From assembly GCF_003589595.1 (NCBI RefSeq), contig NW_020654080.1, forward strand, positions 10,939,698 to 11,003,697: DNA of 64,000 nucleotides, read 5' to 3'. The notes under the pieces are model-generated. The model worked only from the letters and a program-made list of their open reading frames with translations. It ran no database searches and had not been told where the DNA came from. Source of the DNA: Hyposmocoma kahamanoa (Eukaryota; Arthropoda; Insecta; Lepidoptera; Cosmopterigidae). Both the position numbers and the translations under genes were made by a program. Each line of letters starts with the position of its first letter. Position 1 is the first letter of the stretch. This document shows positions 22,950 to 35,112 of this stretch, piece after piece.

Positions 22950-24529
22950 TTTATCTCAACACTTTTAAAATAAACAGTTACAATGTTAAGTACTCCATGC
23001 AACACATATTTTCACACGTGTTAAGTTTATAATAACTCTGAGGTAATCATTTAAATCTTTTTATACAATCCACATGTTTATCGTCTTAGAATACGTCAAA
23101 GAGGTCGCACAACAATAAACGTCAAAAATGAGTGTTGCTATTATAAGTCCACATTAGTCCCAATTTCTTGATTTTTTTTGTGCGAAGTCATGGACTTTAC
23201 GATTTTTTTTAAATATTGTTTTTGGGGCGTCGGAATAAATAAATCGTGCAAAATGTTCCAAAATGGACTGGACGACAATTTTGCTTTGACATTTCTGAAT
23301 GTGAAAAGCGTAGTAGGTACGGAAATCGACAAATGTCAGACAAGTTCTGAGCTACAAAGAGCTAGATTTGTGTGTATAATTTTAAAATGTGATAATTTAC
23401 CTATACCTACAGTTTGTAACTTTGCTTTTTGCAAATAATTGGGCTCATGCCCAGTTATTTTCAACAAAAAAAAATCGGTTCAAATTATAAAATTTTATTT
23501 GTTAAAAGTCAACCAACAACACTACTTTATTTTGGCGAGAATACAAATTATAAAATGTAACATATTTTACATTTACTGACAAACAGGGTTGTCAGAAAAA
23601 TTGGCAATACCGTATAAAAAAATGACGTGGACAGAAAATATTTCGTTCCAAAACAGTGATAACGTTCAAAAATAGAAAATTATTTTCGGCAAACGAGTCT
23701 GTCTTCGCACGAACGAGCTCTAGCTCTATCAGAGATTTGATATGCCATGTTAGTGTTATTTTAAGAGTGTTGTATTACAACTAGAGAGTCTTATTTCTTT
23801 TGCAATTTATAACGTTTATCATACACTATCTAAAAGGGGGCATTCATTACCTTGCATTGCAGCCCGCCCTGCAGTCCGCCACGTAATGTAGGATTATGAA
23901 TACAAGCTATCCTGCAAGACTTCATATGTGGGCCATACGCAGGATAGTGTGTGAGCAGCTGCAGTCTGCGCGCAAGCTGCTAAAGCACTCTTCAAAATTA
24001 TTAATATGAGTCGCGCATTACTAAAACAGTTTCCGTGTATCTGTTTTGGTATCGAACTTCCCCATTGTGTCCCAGTTAAAAAAATAGCACAGCGATAAAC
24101 TGAATCAAGAAAAGCAAAAAAGCTATAATTAACAATATTTAATAAAAAAAAGTGTTTATTTACGTTCGTACATAATATTTGGACTTGCTTTCAAATTTCT
24201 TGCTTTTTAAGTATGTGTGATGTATACATATAGGTATAGATAATCAAATCAATAATGCATTTTTAATCATTATAATTTAAGACAGTTTTAGGACACTATG
24301 CCTTTTATTACTGAAACTAATGGAAATTTGTGGTACCCAAAGGTAGGTATCAATTTTTCGACTTTATGATTGTTTACTTGGACCTTTATACAGTTTTGTA
24401 TAGGTACTACCTACTGCCGCAGATTGTAAGCGTATCAAGTTCCTTTTTTTTTCATCAAATGACACTACTCTTATGGGTGCAGGGTCAAGAGCACGTCAAG
24501 CTGGCACTTAAGCTTTATTCAAAGTGGCG
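22950..24529. promoter_or_regulatory. Upstream region of ZIP11
   Basis: The 5' flank of the ZIP11 start codon on the minus strand. It must include the 5' UTR and probably the promoter, but I see no canonical TATA or initiator/DPE pair. It includes an ACACGTGT E-box palindrome at about 23015, a small hairpin at 23434-23459 and an inverted pair CTATCCTGC / GCAGGATAG at 23905-23950. Confidence 0.3.
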
Positions 24530-24830
24530 GCATGCGCGGGTGCGGGCGCGGGTTCGTGTAAATCAAATGTACGTAGATGATTGTTGCGTTCACAGTGGCC
24601 ACGCGCGCCGGAGCCTGCCTCGAGTCGGGTGCGCGTGTCCCGCGGATAGATCTATTGGCTCGTTTCGTTCGTACCTTTCACAGTGCTTGCTCTAGCGTCT
24701 GTTTGAGAGTTCGACTTGTGGATCTACCTGTTCGTAGTCGCTTCGGCACCGTGAAAGGGAAGACGCCAAGACTCGAGCACCCGAACCGGCCGCCGTGCTC
24801 GCGCATGCACTCTGAATGGGCCCTTAAGAT
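24530..24830. other. GC-rich block, unassigned
   Basis: CpG-rich sequence with two overlapping plus-strand frames (24330-24695 and 24577-24957) of arginine-rich, low-information character. No family is recognised. It could be a CpG-rich promoter or an unknown exon. Confidence 0.2.
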
Positions 24831-26129
24831 TCAACTCTATGCCTTTTACTATAAGAATGAGCCAATGTCCAAAGTTCACAATTCACGAAGATTTCTTTTG
24901 GTTTTGCAAATTAAATCTTTAAACATTAATGTTTCACATCTGATACAGTCCACGTAAGTGTTACTTAACCTATGTATTCACCTACTTACTAAATTAGTAG
25001 AAGTGTGTAACTACATATACCTTAACAACAGTTGTTAAATCATGCGCACGCACCGATGTTTAAACCTACTCGTAGCAAAATTATATCCTTACACAAACTT
25101 TATCGTACTCTATCTTCCAGCAGCAGACGTATGTCACGTCGACACTCGCTAGAGAACTCATAACAATCTTTATTGCCCTTGTTAACTCTTAAGTATTAAT
25201 TAAATACGTGGGAATTATCTCGTAAAAGTTGAAATTATATACCACCATAAAAAATCATAACTCGGAATTATAAAAATATCTGAATGGTATATAGTAAGAC
25301 AGGTAATTCAGGCAGCTGCCCCTGAAATCTGAGAATCCGTAATGTAATCCTAAAGTAGAATTAAGGTCGTCGTCTTTAATGAGAATTTATTTTTTACTTC
25401 TTTGGTGTTTCATTGTACCTAATTATTAATTTTTGTATTAATTAATACCTCAAGCGCTTCAATATTACAGATTATGATAATATAGTTGGTATGCTTTTAT
25501 ACTCGTACTACATAGGTAGCATATTTGATAAGTCAGTCAAACGTTTTCGTTGTACTCAATAAAAACTTATTAAGAAGAAGTTATACCTACACCTTGGAAT
25601 TCAGTTTAGAAACGGGTAGGTATACACGAGCGGTTCCAAAAATTTTTAGCTATTTCACTCCTAAGGGGTTATACTGATCTATAACTAAAACACACTGAGG
25701 ACAATTTTGTTATATATATACAAAAATGGAAACTACCAACTTCTTTTTCTAATTTTTTTGTGACAACGTGTTAGTTTCAGCAGGAACACAAAATTAGATC
25801 GTAACCATTACTGGACCACTTTAATATCAGGAAGGTCATTCCGCGTTTGAAAACCCTTCTTCTCACTGAAGAGCAAAAAGATCATACTGTGTGAATTAAT
25901 GAAGTAGTGGATACTGAAGTTTATCTGTCTCAAGTAGGTATACTAATAACTTCGTGAGGATCGTTCCAGAAGTGACACTCGCAACAATTTTTTTCATCGT
26001 TAAGGGTCTATGCACGCTTTAACTAGGTAAGTCAAAGGGCTTCCCTGATTATCCAGATGAGGTTCCCGGCCTCGCACATAGGTATTTTTTTCTGTTTACA
26101 GAATTAAAAAAATATGCTAGATCCCACTT
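24831..26129. other. Intergenic spacer, nothing recognised
   Basis: AT-rich intergenic DNA without recognisable coding or repeat structure. Confidence 0.5.
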
Positions 26130-26639
26130 TTCCAATTCAATTCAATTTAATTAATTTATTCATCCGTTGTTACAGGTACATGGTATAGATGGTAATAATA
26201 ATTTTATGGAATCTCTGCAATAAGCCAAAATGGCATAAGCAGTTAATTAAATAACTAAAATGCATTGTCAAACAAAAAGAAAAATAATAATAGTAATATA
26301 CACACAGTGTAAAAAATGTCTATTAATATATTGGTAGGTCAATGACTAATATTAAATAAGTAATAATTGTCAGCGTTTACCTATTTCAAGGAACTGTCAT
26401 TTAAATATTCTTCTACGCTGTAGGTAATGTGAACTGTGGCTACAGCCACACCTTGTTGTAACACTTGTCAATTAATTGCTGTGCTTTTTGCTTAGTACAT
26501 GCTTGAATCGTATTCTACTAAGACTTTTGATTGCGTTTCAGATTTTGATGAATACTTTAGGTGCCATATCAACAACAGCGCATTTTTTCATAAGGCCGTT
26601 ACATTTTTTTTTACAGTTAGATACAAATAATTCTCTGAA
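26130..26639 (-). repeat. LINE 3' end fragment and AT-rich spacer
   Basis: At 26140-26240 the minus strand has a segment ending ATGAATAAATTAATTAAATT, the style of a non-LTR 3' end with a simple tail, preceded by TGCAGAGATTCCATAAAATT. The rest to 26639 is AT-rich with nothing recognised. Confidence 0.35.
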
Positions 26640-28665
26640 CCATATATTTCCTGGTGCGAAGTAAGCGCTCTTGTAATCTTACTTTCTCTGAAATTTCGCT
26701 CGAGTTCGTCTTTAGAAATAAAGATGCCTCCAGGATGTACAGACATGGGAAGGTCAAGAAGAGGGTCATGGAAAAAAGTCGGCAACTGTCACTGTACTTA
26801 AGGTTGCATATAACTCTGGCACACCGATTTTGGGCTCTAAATATCATAAAAAAAGAGGTACTTCGAACTCTGCGGGATCTAGACGTGAATAAAGCTAGCG
26901 GGCCAGATGGAATTTCAGCAATAGTCCTGCGTAAAAGTGCGCCTGAGTTGTCTCCTGTTCTCACACGCCTGTACCGTCTCTCATTTGAGACTGGTGTAGT
27001 TCCCAGTTCGTGGAAACGCTTGCAAACGTGCAACCTGTGCCGAAAAAGGGAAGCAGAGCTGATCCTGCCAATTATATACCTATCTCAGTCACTTCCATAC
27101 TCTGCAAGACTATGGAACTTGTACTCAACAATCGTTTCCTGTCATACCTTGAAGACAACGACCTCCTCAGTGATCGCCAGTACGGATTCCGACGAGGGCG
27201 ATCTACTGGGGATCTTCTTGTGTATGCCTGTCACGTATGGAGCGAGGCCACAGAAAAGCAAGGCGAAGCAATTGCAGTGTCTTTGGACATATCTAAAGCC
27301 TCTGACAGGGTCTGCCACGCAAGCCTTTTAAGTAAGGGTGTCTTATGGGTTTCCCACTGACCTTTGCAATTAGATCTCGGATTTCTTGAGCGAACGTTCG
27401 ACTCGCGTGGTCTTAGAAGGCTTCTCTTCCGAACATATTTTTTTTCCATTTTTTTATAAGGCACCAATAAAGTACATCATGAATACATTACAATCTAGCC
27501 AAATACAAGACTAATAAGTAATTTACATTACACTTAATCTAATAAATAAACAAGTTATACTAAGAATTCACCTACTGGCAATTTTCTTATAACCTTTTAA
27601 GGCGAAGACACTTTTATCGTGTAATCTTCTTGTTCAGTGTCATATGACGATAGATAGCTGGAGTTCCTCGGGGCTCTGTACTGTCTGCAACTCTCTGTCT
27701 GCCGCATATCAATGATATGTTAATTCCAGGTACCTTTGCTTATACTGATGACAGCACAGTTGTAGATAGGTACTTGACCAATGCAAGGGTCAGCAGAGAG
27801 GAAATCCAGAAATTTCGAGAATCCATGGTTAGCCGTTTGGATTTGACGCTCAAGGCAGTCTCCGATTGGGGCGACGCCAATCTTGTCAAATTTAAAGCTA
27901 CCAAAACGCAGGCGTGTCTGTTCTCCACAAAGAAGTCCCTTTGAGCTGATTCCGACTTTTCGTGATATATCCATACCGATAGCCGACTGTCTCCCGCCAC
28001 TTGGAATGTACCTGTCGTCCAATTTGAACTTCGGCAGATAATTTGAATCCATGGCAAGAAATGTAGCAAGGAAGCTTGGCATCCTTCCAAGATGAAGCGT
28101 TACTTTACACTGGGACAGTTGCATCAGCTGTACCAAGCATAAGTCCGGTCGTGCATGGAGTACTGCTATCACCTTTGGGATGGCTTTGCTACATACCAAC
28201 TGGCCACTTTGGATTCAATTGACAACCGTGGCAAGAGGTTATAGGTGACTCGAAATTAGTGGAGGCGAAGCTGCAGAGCCTTGAACACCGCCGTAAAGTT
28301 GCCTGCTTATCGGTATTTTACACGATATATCACGGAGAGTGTGCGATGGAATTACGCGATTCCCGGCTTCCCTTTTCCATCACGGGGGACTAGGCGTAGG
28401 CTTGGGTTCCACTCCAATTTTGTGGATATTCCAAAGATGCGCACAAAGCGTTATGCTTCCACATTTATATAGCGAACGGCTATAGAGTGGAATTCCCTGC
28501 CTGCAGACTTGTTCCCTGAACGTTATAACTTGGGCCTTTTAAGGCGAGAGTAAATAGGCATTATTTAGGTGTGTATGCTCCATCGTCGACCACATCGTTA
28601 CTTTCCATCAGGTGTAATGGAGGTCAACACGCGGACTTATAATTTATTAAAAAAAATTATCTGTA
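26640..28665 (+). pseudogene. Jockey-group LINE reverse transcriptase, decayed
   Basis: An RT pseudogene read across several frames: DLDVNKASGPDGISAIVLRK near 26880, VQPVPKKGSRADPANYIPIS near 27030, DRQYGFRRGRSTGDLLVYA, AVSLDISKASDRVCHASLLS, then the PxG block GVPRGSVLSATLCLPHIND near 27660, AYTDDSTVVDRYL (YADD changed to YTDD) and C-terminal sequence ending MRTKRYASTFIY. The 3' end is near 28660, with AATTTATTAAAAAAAATT. Frameshifts (about 27010 and after 27340), several stops and a roughly 200-nt insertion abolish function. The endonuclease and ORF1 are absent, so it is 5'-truncated. Confidence 0.8.
27436..27640 (-). repeat. Short insertion inside the LINE reverse transcriptase
   Basis: Coding similarity stops after FLSERSTRVV-type sequence near 27435 and resumes at about 27650 with the PxG block. 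The intervening 200 bases begin with a T-rich run, equivalent to a minus-strand A-rich tail, so a small retroposed sequence is the simplest reading. Confidence 0.4.
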
Positions 28666-28797
28666 AGTAGAGTTACCCCCGAAAATTACACCATATCTAT
28701 GGATAGATTCTACAAAGTCATGGTAAGCCATTACTACACTTCGGCGTTCCGCTGTTGTCGACAATATAGCTAAGTGTGTATAATTTGGCAAAGACCT

Positions 28798-28853
28798 ATT
28801 GCGAATGGTTTTAAATGACATGTGGGGACATGTCGTTTAAAACCATTCGCAAT
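28798..28853. repeat. Near-perfect 26-bp hairpin with GGGG loop
   Basis: ATTGCGAATGGTTTTAAA-tGACATGT is followed by GGGG and then its complement, with one mismatch in 26. It sits exactly where the neighbouring minus-strand LINE RT similarity ends. Confidence 0.85.
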
Positions 28854-29340
28854 AATATAAGGTTACACCAAAAAATTTTGTTACCTTCACTTTTTCTATA
28901 ACAATGTTACCACATGTAACTTTAAGGTCTGGTAGAGTCATTCTTTGGTTAAAAAACATAGTTTTAGTTTTTTTCGCTTGACTTTTAAGTTATTATTACT
29001 CATCCACGCTACTAAATGTGCAAGAGTAGAGTTTATTTCTCTCAGATATTGGTCGTAGTCACCGTTTATGTTTTCAATAATTACGGTGCTATCATCAGCA
29101 AATAGTATTACTGGATAACCACACCACTTGCATGCCTTTATATGTATATGTTAGGAATAGAGCAGGTCCCAATATGCTACCTTGAGGCACACCACGCTCT
29201 ACAAATCTACACTTCAATTTGTATTGCTTAACACAGACACTATTGATAGATACCTGAGTTAGTTCTGTGTACTTGCTGTCTGCTGTGAGATATGACGCAA
29301 ATGAAACGGTAGATAAATGTAACCGACTCATTTCAGAACT
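28854..29340 (-). pseudogene. LINE reverse transcriptase fragment
   Basis: Minus-strand RT fragment from FVERGVPQGSILGPALFL (about 29190) through YPVILFADDSTVIIENING (about 29100) and HLVAWMSNNNLKVK to FFGVT at about 28865. Frameshifts occur within the palm and after NLKVK. It is a different lineage from the LINEs at 14151 and 26640, judging by the PQG/FADD context. Truncated at both ends. Confidence 0.75.
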
Positions 29341-29504
29341 GATTTAAACGAATGAAAAAGTGTATTGAGTGTAGGAGGAAATATTTTGGAAAAAGTCATG
29401 TTGGTATAATCAAATATTCATGTAAAAACTTTATAGGACTCGTAGGTATAATATACTAACATACCTGCACATTATATATGTATATTAGTAAAACGTTAAC
29501 ACAT

Positions 29505-29770
29505 TAGCAATGGGTCCATGTTTGATCTGTACAAATTTAAGACCTATAATGTACCAGGCAACCACACCAATGGCTTGGTATCGAGCTAGGGAATTCTCTG
29601 TATTATGAGTACCAGAACAACGGAAATCACCCTGGGACAGTTCCCAGGACATCCAGACCAGAATCACTTTCTAAAAGTTTATTTCAAAATTGATCCTTCC
29701 GGGAATCGAAACCAGGACCTCACGCATCCAGCGCCCACAGTGTAAGCCCTTAGGCCACCGAGGTCGTCCT
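29505..29770 (-). repeat. RepH SINE copy 2 (tRNA-derived)
   Basis: On the minus strand the head reads GGTGGCCTAAGGGCTTACAC with B-box GGTTTCGATTCCCGG, followed by the same body as 18340-18600 (GATTCTGGTCTGGATGTCC, CCGTTGTTCTGGTACTCATA, GGTGTGGTTGCC). Confidence 0.7.
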
Positions 29771-30668
29771 TTGTAACAACATGTATACAATAAGACATGT
29801 TGATTCGATTTGGAAAGTACACAATCATAGCAGAAGGATATGGTAAACTCGCTTTATTATGTGATACAGGTATATCTAATTCGATGATCGGAATCTTCTA
29901 AAGCAAAGTTTGAAAAATTCATTGCATTTTCTCGTTCGACTCGCAATTTTCTTGATGTCGCGCTTATCAAAATGCTGTAGGAATGAAGTTATATAAAATG
30001 TTAAAAATTATTTAATATATTTTGTTCAGTGGGTCAATAACATACAAACATTTTTTTGTTTATCTTTTCAAAGCCTTCGCAAAATTATTTATTAAATTAC
30101 ATAGGTACTACTTTATGTATTGTTGTGGGTTTTTTTTTACTAACAGCTTCTCTGTGGAAAAAGTTGCGATTCCAAGTTTGTTACGAAAAAACATATCACC
30201 AAATTTAAGCGTGATGTATAACGTTTAAATTCATAATTATTGTAATAAGTTTTGTTTTTATGTTTTATTCTATAAAACTACGAACTGTTTTAATAGTAGG
30301 AAACTTTATTTAAACGCGGAATTGGTGAGTCATTCTTTTAGTTATTTATAATAATAAACTACTTTGTATTTATACTCAATCTGGTAGTCAAAAATGTAAA
30401 GCAGTCTAAAATTCTATTTATAAAGCATCAAAGGAAAATGGATTAGGATTTCTTTGTGATTTGACTAAATCCTGTATTATTATTTTACAATTCAGTTATG
30501 TAAACAATAATACAGGTATGTACCTACGTATTACGATATACAGGTATCAACGACTTATACGTATGTTTGTTTAAACATGCATAATAAAATTACGTTTGGT
30601 TACATGACCAACAAAAGACTGATTAGTGATCCATTTAAAAATCTAAGGTTAAAATGAGGCTAATAAGG
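29771..30668. other. Intergenic spacer, nothing recognised
   Basis: AT-rich noncoding DNA. Confidence 0.5.
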
Positions 30669-31170
30669 CCAGAGATGGGAAAAACTGCTAATTTTTGAAA
30701 CGTTAAAACGTGCTTTTTTTTAAATGCGTGCTTTTCTAAACGCTTTTTAGTTTGAAGCTTACAAAATCGTTTAGAAAAACGTTTAAGCACATATATGTTA
30801 AAAAAGCTTGCAACGTTGTGTTGATAGCGAAAAGCAACACTTACTTATTTTAAGACCACTAAAGGTTTTATGATAAGGAAGTTTATTTGTAAAACACGAG
30901 TTTTATTTTTATTTATAAAACTATTATTCACATTAACGAATTAATTGTTTAGGAAACATAGATGCCGCGATTCGAAACATAACAACACGTTGTAAAAATC
31001 AAATTATTGAGTATTGAACTGACCAACGCTTACGCTTAAACTGAAAAGCGTGCTTATGTGCTATTTCAAAAAGCAAACTTTTTAAGTGCTTTTCGTTTAA
31101 ACACCCACTTCTAAAGAAGACTGTTTCTTCAAGTGTCTGCTTTAGAATACGCTGCAATCTAAACGCTATC
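30669..31170 (+). mobile_element. Possible hAT-type fragment with clustered AAGC/GCTT motifs
   Basis: Begins CAGAGATGGGAAAAACTGC, an end typical of hAT elements (CAGnGATGGG). Multiple subterminal-like motifs follow in both orientations (CGTGCTTTT, AAACGCTTTTTAG, CGTTTAAGCAC, AAAAGCGTGCTTATG, AAGTGCTTTTCGTTTAA). The opposite terminus and an 8-bp duplication are not found, so this may be a truncated end. Confidence 0.35.
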
Positions 31171-33130
31171 GGTTTTACCGATATTGCAATTATCTTTAGA
31201 TTTACTAAATTATTAATTGTGACCTCTTCTCTTTGTTGTTCAGATCAATCAGTAATTACGCTAACCGTTACATTTCTTTCTTTACTTTATGGTAGTTTAC
31301 TAGTTTGACATTCGAACAAAAGTTGTCAATTTTTAATTTATACTGTGGTATTACGATGTATTATCAATAATAAGATTTTAAGTAGATATCAATTATGTTA
31401 ACAATAAGGAGGTACAAAGAAAGCTTTCCAATAGAGGCGTCTTATAAGCCCTGTATGTCAAAGAGAACACGACCAATCTACCTAGTAGAGCATATACACG
31501 CACAAATGGTTAGGTACTGCGGATGGCAGTGTGAGGGGAGCGAGTTGATGAGGCGCAGGCGCACTATAGGAACTAGCCACGGGCATTAGCGGTGGTAACC
31601 ATAGGGCTTCGGTAGCAATCGCTAGGGTGCATTCGCAGTATTGTCGCTATTGCAATCTGCTATTACATTCCGTTTGCTCCACATTCCGGTAGACAATTAG
31701 CGAGAAAGGTAACAACCTACAAAACACGTGCACAATGCACTACCTGCGTGAAGATCCTCGCTTTATCTTCATAACGAGTCATAAAATAGCCACTCCTACT
31801 AATACTTTGAAAGTACCTGCTGAGTACATGGTTAGGTAGGTCGTCATCTATTGTAGGTCAGTATCAAGGAAGCACCGTTACTAAATATGCTTCAAATATA
31901 GTTTCGCCAACGTAATTGGAATATGCTGTCACACAATAGTTAGTTCGATAATGCTAATACATTGTATATATTATTTTATACCACAACTATTAGTAGGTAC
32001 ATTAGAAAAACAAAACTTAAAAAAACACACTTAGTGTGTTTTGAATTTGTTAAAAGTTCTATAGAAGCTGATAGATACACAAGTAGTCTCCTTTGAATAG
32101 TAAGGATTCATGAAAGAATTTTGATAATTTACATACGTTAACCTGAAATTAACACGCATGTTACAATAGGCAGTTTTGATACTCTAAAGTTCCCGACGAC
32201 ATACCGGTCGTGGCGTCAACGCAGCCACCGTAGCGTTAAATAAATGAACGATTCCGCTAGCTCATCATTATTCAGATTTTCGCTGTACTGGTTGCCCGCT
32301 TGTTCCGACTGATAGTTTTTGCCCTATTTCCTTCCAATCTGAAATTACGATTAGTCCGATCACAACGCGTGGCGGTTATCCGTAGTGGATGGCCGTGTGA
32401 ACCAAATGGTCCGTTAACGAAACAGTTTAACGCGGTTTACAAATTTTTCGGAGAATTTCTGTCATTACCCGAAAATTATTTAAGATTGCAAACTGAGTTT
32501 GCCAGCGTCTTTTATAAGTATCCCGTTAGTATAACACAATTTATGTGAGTTTATACACAAAAAACAAGGTAGACAACAATGTTTAGTAATTTTATTTTCA
32601 ATACGAAAACATTTTCTGCTACTATAATTAATAGATCCACTTCATCTATACATATAATCAATGCGTTATCAAGGTAGTCCAACTTCAGCTAATTAGGATC
32701 AATTACGGAGATTCCTGTCTTTTCTTGAAATCCTATAGGATAGGGCTGCTCTACATTATTTAATGTAAGCGGCACATGAAGTTTTCAATCAAGGATTGAA
32801 AATAAAATCACAGTTACAAGGTCAGTAAACGTCAAGGTTGACTCGTTTATGACGTTATGGGATTGCCCAGATAGTTGAGTGCGTTTTATCATTTTTTTCA
32901 ATGAATGGTCAAATTAATGTAATGTTATGAATAGGCGTGTCTCCTACAACCAAACGCACCACTAGATCGTCCCCTCACTAGGTATCATAAAAAAGTAGTT
33001 TTCACGTTACTAGCTCGGAAACGCAGATGACAGATGAAAAAAAAAGTTGAACTATAACAAATCAGTTTTCATAAACAAAATTAGTTACCGCTGTCAATTT
33101 AATGTCAAAAATAATAATAAGAACAAAATA
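31171..33130. other. Intergenic spacer with two GC-richer patches
   Basis: Mostly AT-rich. Patches at about 31510-31690 and 32200-32420 are GC-richer; the frame at 32300-32548 starts without ATG and is not recognised. Nothing else can be supported. Confidence 0.4.
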
Positions 33131-33132
33131 TA

Positions 33133-34361
33133 CAGTCAATTCGGGTAACTTTGAATCGTGGTGTAACTTGGAACGTAGTTGCGTAAAAGATTTAAAAATT
33201 TATTTTATGTATGGCGATCTTTTATTTTTAGTATTGAAACTGTGTAAATCGGAACAAAATTGTTAAACGAAAGTTATGAAAGAAAAAAGTAATGTTAAAT
33301 TGTATTTTTTTAAACTTTCGCGGTTTTTTCTTGGCGAAAGTAGTTTGGTGTGATTTGTTGCTCAGTTTTAGAATCGGAATTAAATATATAAATCTGAATA
33401 TTGACTGGTAAGTTTTGGTTTCCACACTTAAGTAGAGGTTTATATATCGCTTTTTTAAAGAATAATTTAAGTAATTTGGTTTTGTATTTACGCGTAAAAC
33501 GAATTAGATTTTGACGACGTTACCAAACAGAGAAATTTGGGTAACTTTGAATGTGTTTGACTGTGTTTTTAGAGAAGAGGGTAGTCTGTTTCCAGGGAGA
33601 GTTCTAAAAGTTACTCCTTTGGAAATTACTGTCTCAGTGCTCCAAAAATGCTTTTTAGGAGGTTGGTCTTGGCCCTCTAACGTTGAGACATGTCAAGTTA
33701 AAAAAGCCGATATTGTGAATATTATAAAAGAGCAACAGCTATCTAGAAAAGGCGGCCGTATTTATATTGATGACGACATTTTATTCAAGGAGTGGGGTGA
33801 ATAGATTTTTGTTATGTATTTACTTTGCCTAAAATAATTGTTATAGGTAATTCATTTTGATCTCGTTTGATAGCTAAATAAGCGTAGAATTTATTATTAA
33901 ACAGAAAATTTTCATTTTTATTCGCATTAATTAAAAAAATCTAAAAAAAAAACAAGTTTTTCATTTCAACTAAATTAGTTCGTCTCGTTTTATTATGGCA
34001 ATACCAAGTCAAATGTCGTTTTTGAACGCACTGTCAGGAATATTTGGACAGATTCACATCTAAAAAATATGAATATGTCGTATAATCTTACACAAACTGT
34101 AAAATATCTAGAAAATATACGCTTTCCATATCGAAGGCTAATCTTATTCAAAGTTACCCAAAATTCAAGGCAACTTTGAATGTGACTTTTGGAGCAAATC
34201 TAGAACAGTTTTGTTGAATAATAACTAAATTCCTTCTATAAGAACGAAAATAGGGCTTAAAAGAACACTATTCAGTTAATAAAGTAATTGTTAAGGAACA
34301 TAATTAAATTTGAAATTATTAGAAAAACGCAAAAAATGTTGAAAGTTACCCGAATTGACTG
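33133..34361 (+). mobile_element. Pogo-like (Tc1/mariner superfamily) DNA transposon remnant
   Basis: A 1,229-bp unit bounded by perfect 20-bp inverted repeats CAGTCAATTCGGGTAACTTT and flanked by TA on each side (33131-33132 and 34362-34363). CAGT ends plus TA duplication are characteristic of the pogo/Tigger branch. It encodes a C-terminal transposase-like fragment (33511-33804). The internal motif GGGTAACTTTGAAT recurs at 33143 and 33539 and, inverted, at 34146, with a shorter form at 34171. It is too short for a full transposase, so it is an internally deleted, non-autonomous derivative. Confidence 0.88.
33511..33804 (+). pseudogene. C-terminal fragment of pogo-like transposase
   Basis: The 97-codon frame lacks an ATG and ends at TAG. 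Sequence such as LFPGRVLKVTPLEITVSVLQ, GGWSWPSNVETCQVKKADIV and a final IYIDDDILFKEWGE resembles the C-terminal tail of pogo/Tigger transposases (PG-V-V followed by W-WP and a late aromatic/acidic tail). The DNA-binding and DDE catalytic regions are absent. The element's terminal motif appears in the upstream sequence, suggesting an internal deletion joined terminal-type sequence to the 3' coding part. The family call is moderate. Confidence 0.5.
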
Positions 34362-34363
34362 TA

Positions 34364-35001
34364 CCAACGGATATAAATAATATACGACAAATCGCATAGT
34401 CGAACGTGTCAATATGTTTTTTTTTTCATCAAAAGAAAGAGTTAGGTACACCACAGTCCATCGTAAAGTTCGAACTTTAAAAACCTTCTCCATGCTAGCG
34501 GTAAACAATCAATTTTGCGCGCAGATTTCTAATGAGAAAGAAAGCCTTTCCGAGCTAGTGAGGTGAAAATTATATTTCTTTCATCAATGTACTCATATAA
34601 AAATTTTACCTATTAAATTATGTCTAATGTTAAATAATGACGTCTAAATCGATTGATTTACTTTTTGACATGACAAGTTCCGAAAAAGAGGGAAAAACTA
34701 GAATTTCCAAGATATTCAAATAATTTTTCAAAGAGGACTCATGATGTATAGTCTAATCTCCTTGGTTTAATTACTGAAAAACAAAATTTAACCAACATGC
34801 GTTTTTGGTAAAAAAAAATTCGTTTATAGTTTCAAATAATGTATTCTAGCTAAACCATTTTCTCATCTTTGTTTTGACAACACGACATTTTCTCACAAGG
34901 AGCGTTTCTGTCCCAATCATAACCCAATAAAGGTATCGCAATTCAGTAAAACAATTTGTTTAATATAGGTAAGTACTGACTTGAGAAGGTGTTAGTATTC
35001 A
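34364..35001. other. Intergenic spacer, nothing recognised
   Basis: AT-rich noncoding DNA. Confidence 0.5.
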
Positions 35002-35112
35002 ATGGCGAGCAACAGCGAACACAATGTGGATTACATACCACAGACGTTACCGCCGCGTTACGTAACGGGCACCTCCATTTACTGTAAGATTTCGGTCCAC
35101 GCGCAATATTAA
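35002..35112 (+). other. Short ORF, possible first coding exon
   Basis: ATG at 35002 opens a 36-codon frame beginning MASNSEHNVDYIPQTLPPRY with coding-like composition in an AT-rich setting. A GTAAGA donor lies inside it (about 35084). No homologue is recognised and no partner exon identified. The palindrome CGTTACGTAACG within it may equally belong to a repeat. Confidence 0.18.

Noticed and set aside
24330..24957. Two plus-strand frames of 121 and 126 codons
   Set aside because: Overlapping, arginine-rich translations of a CpG-rich patch, with no recognisable protein.
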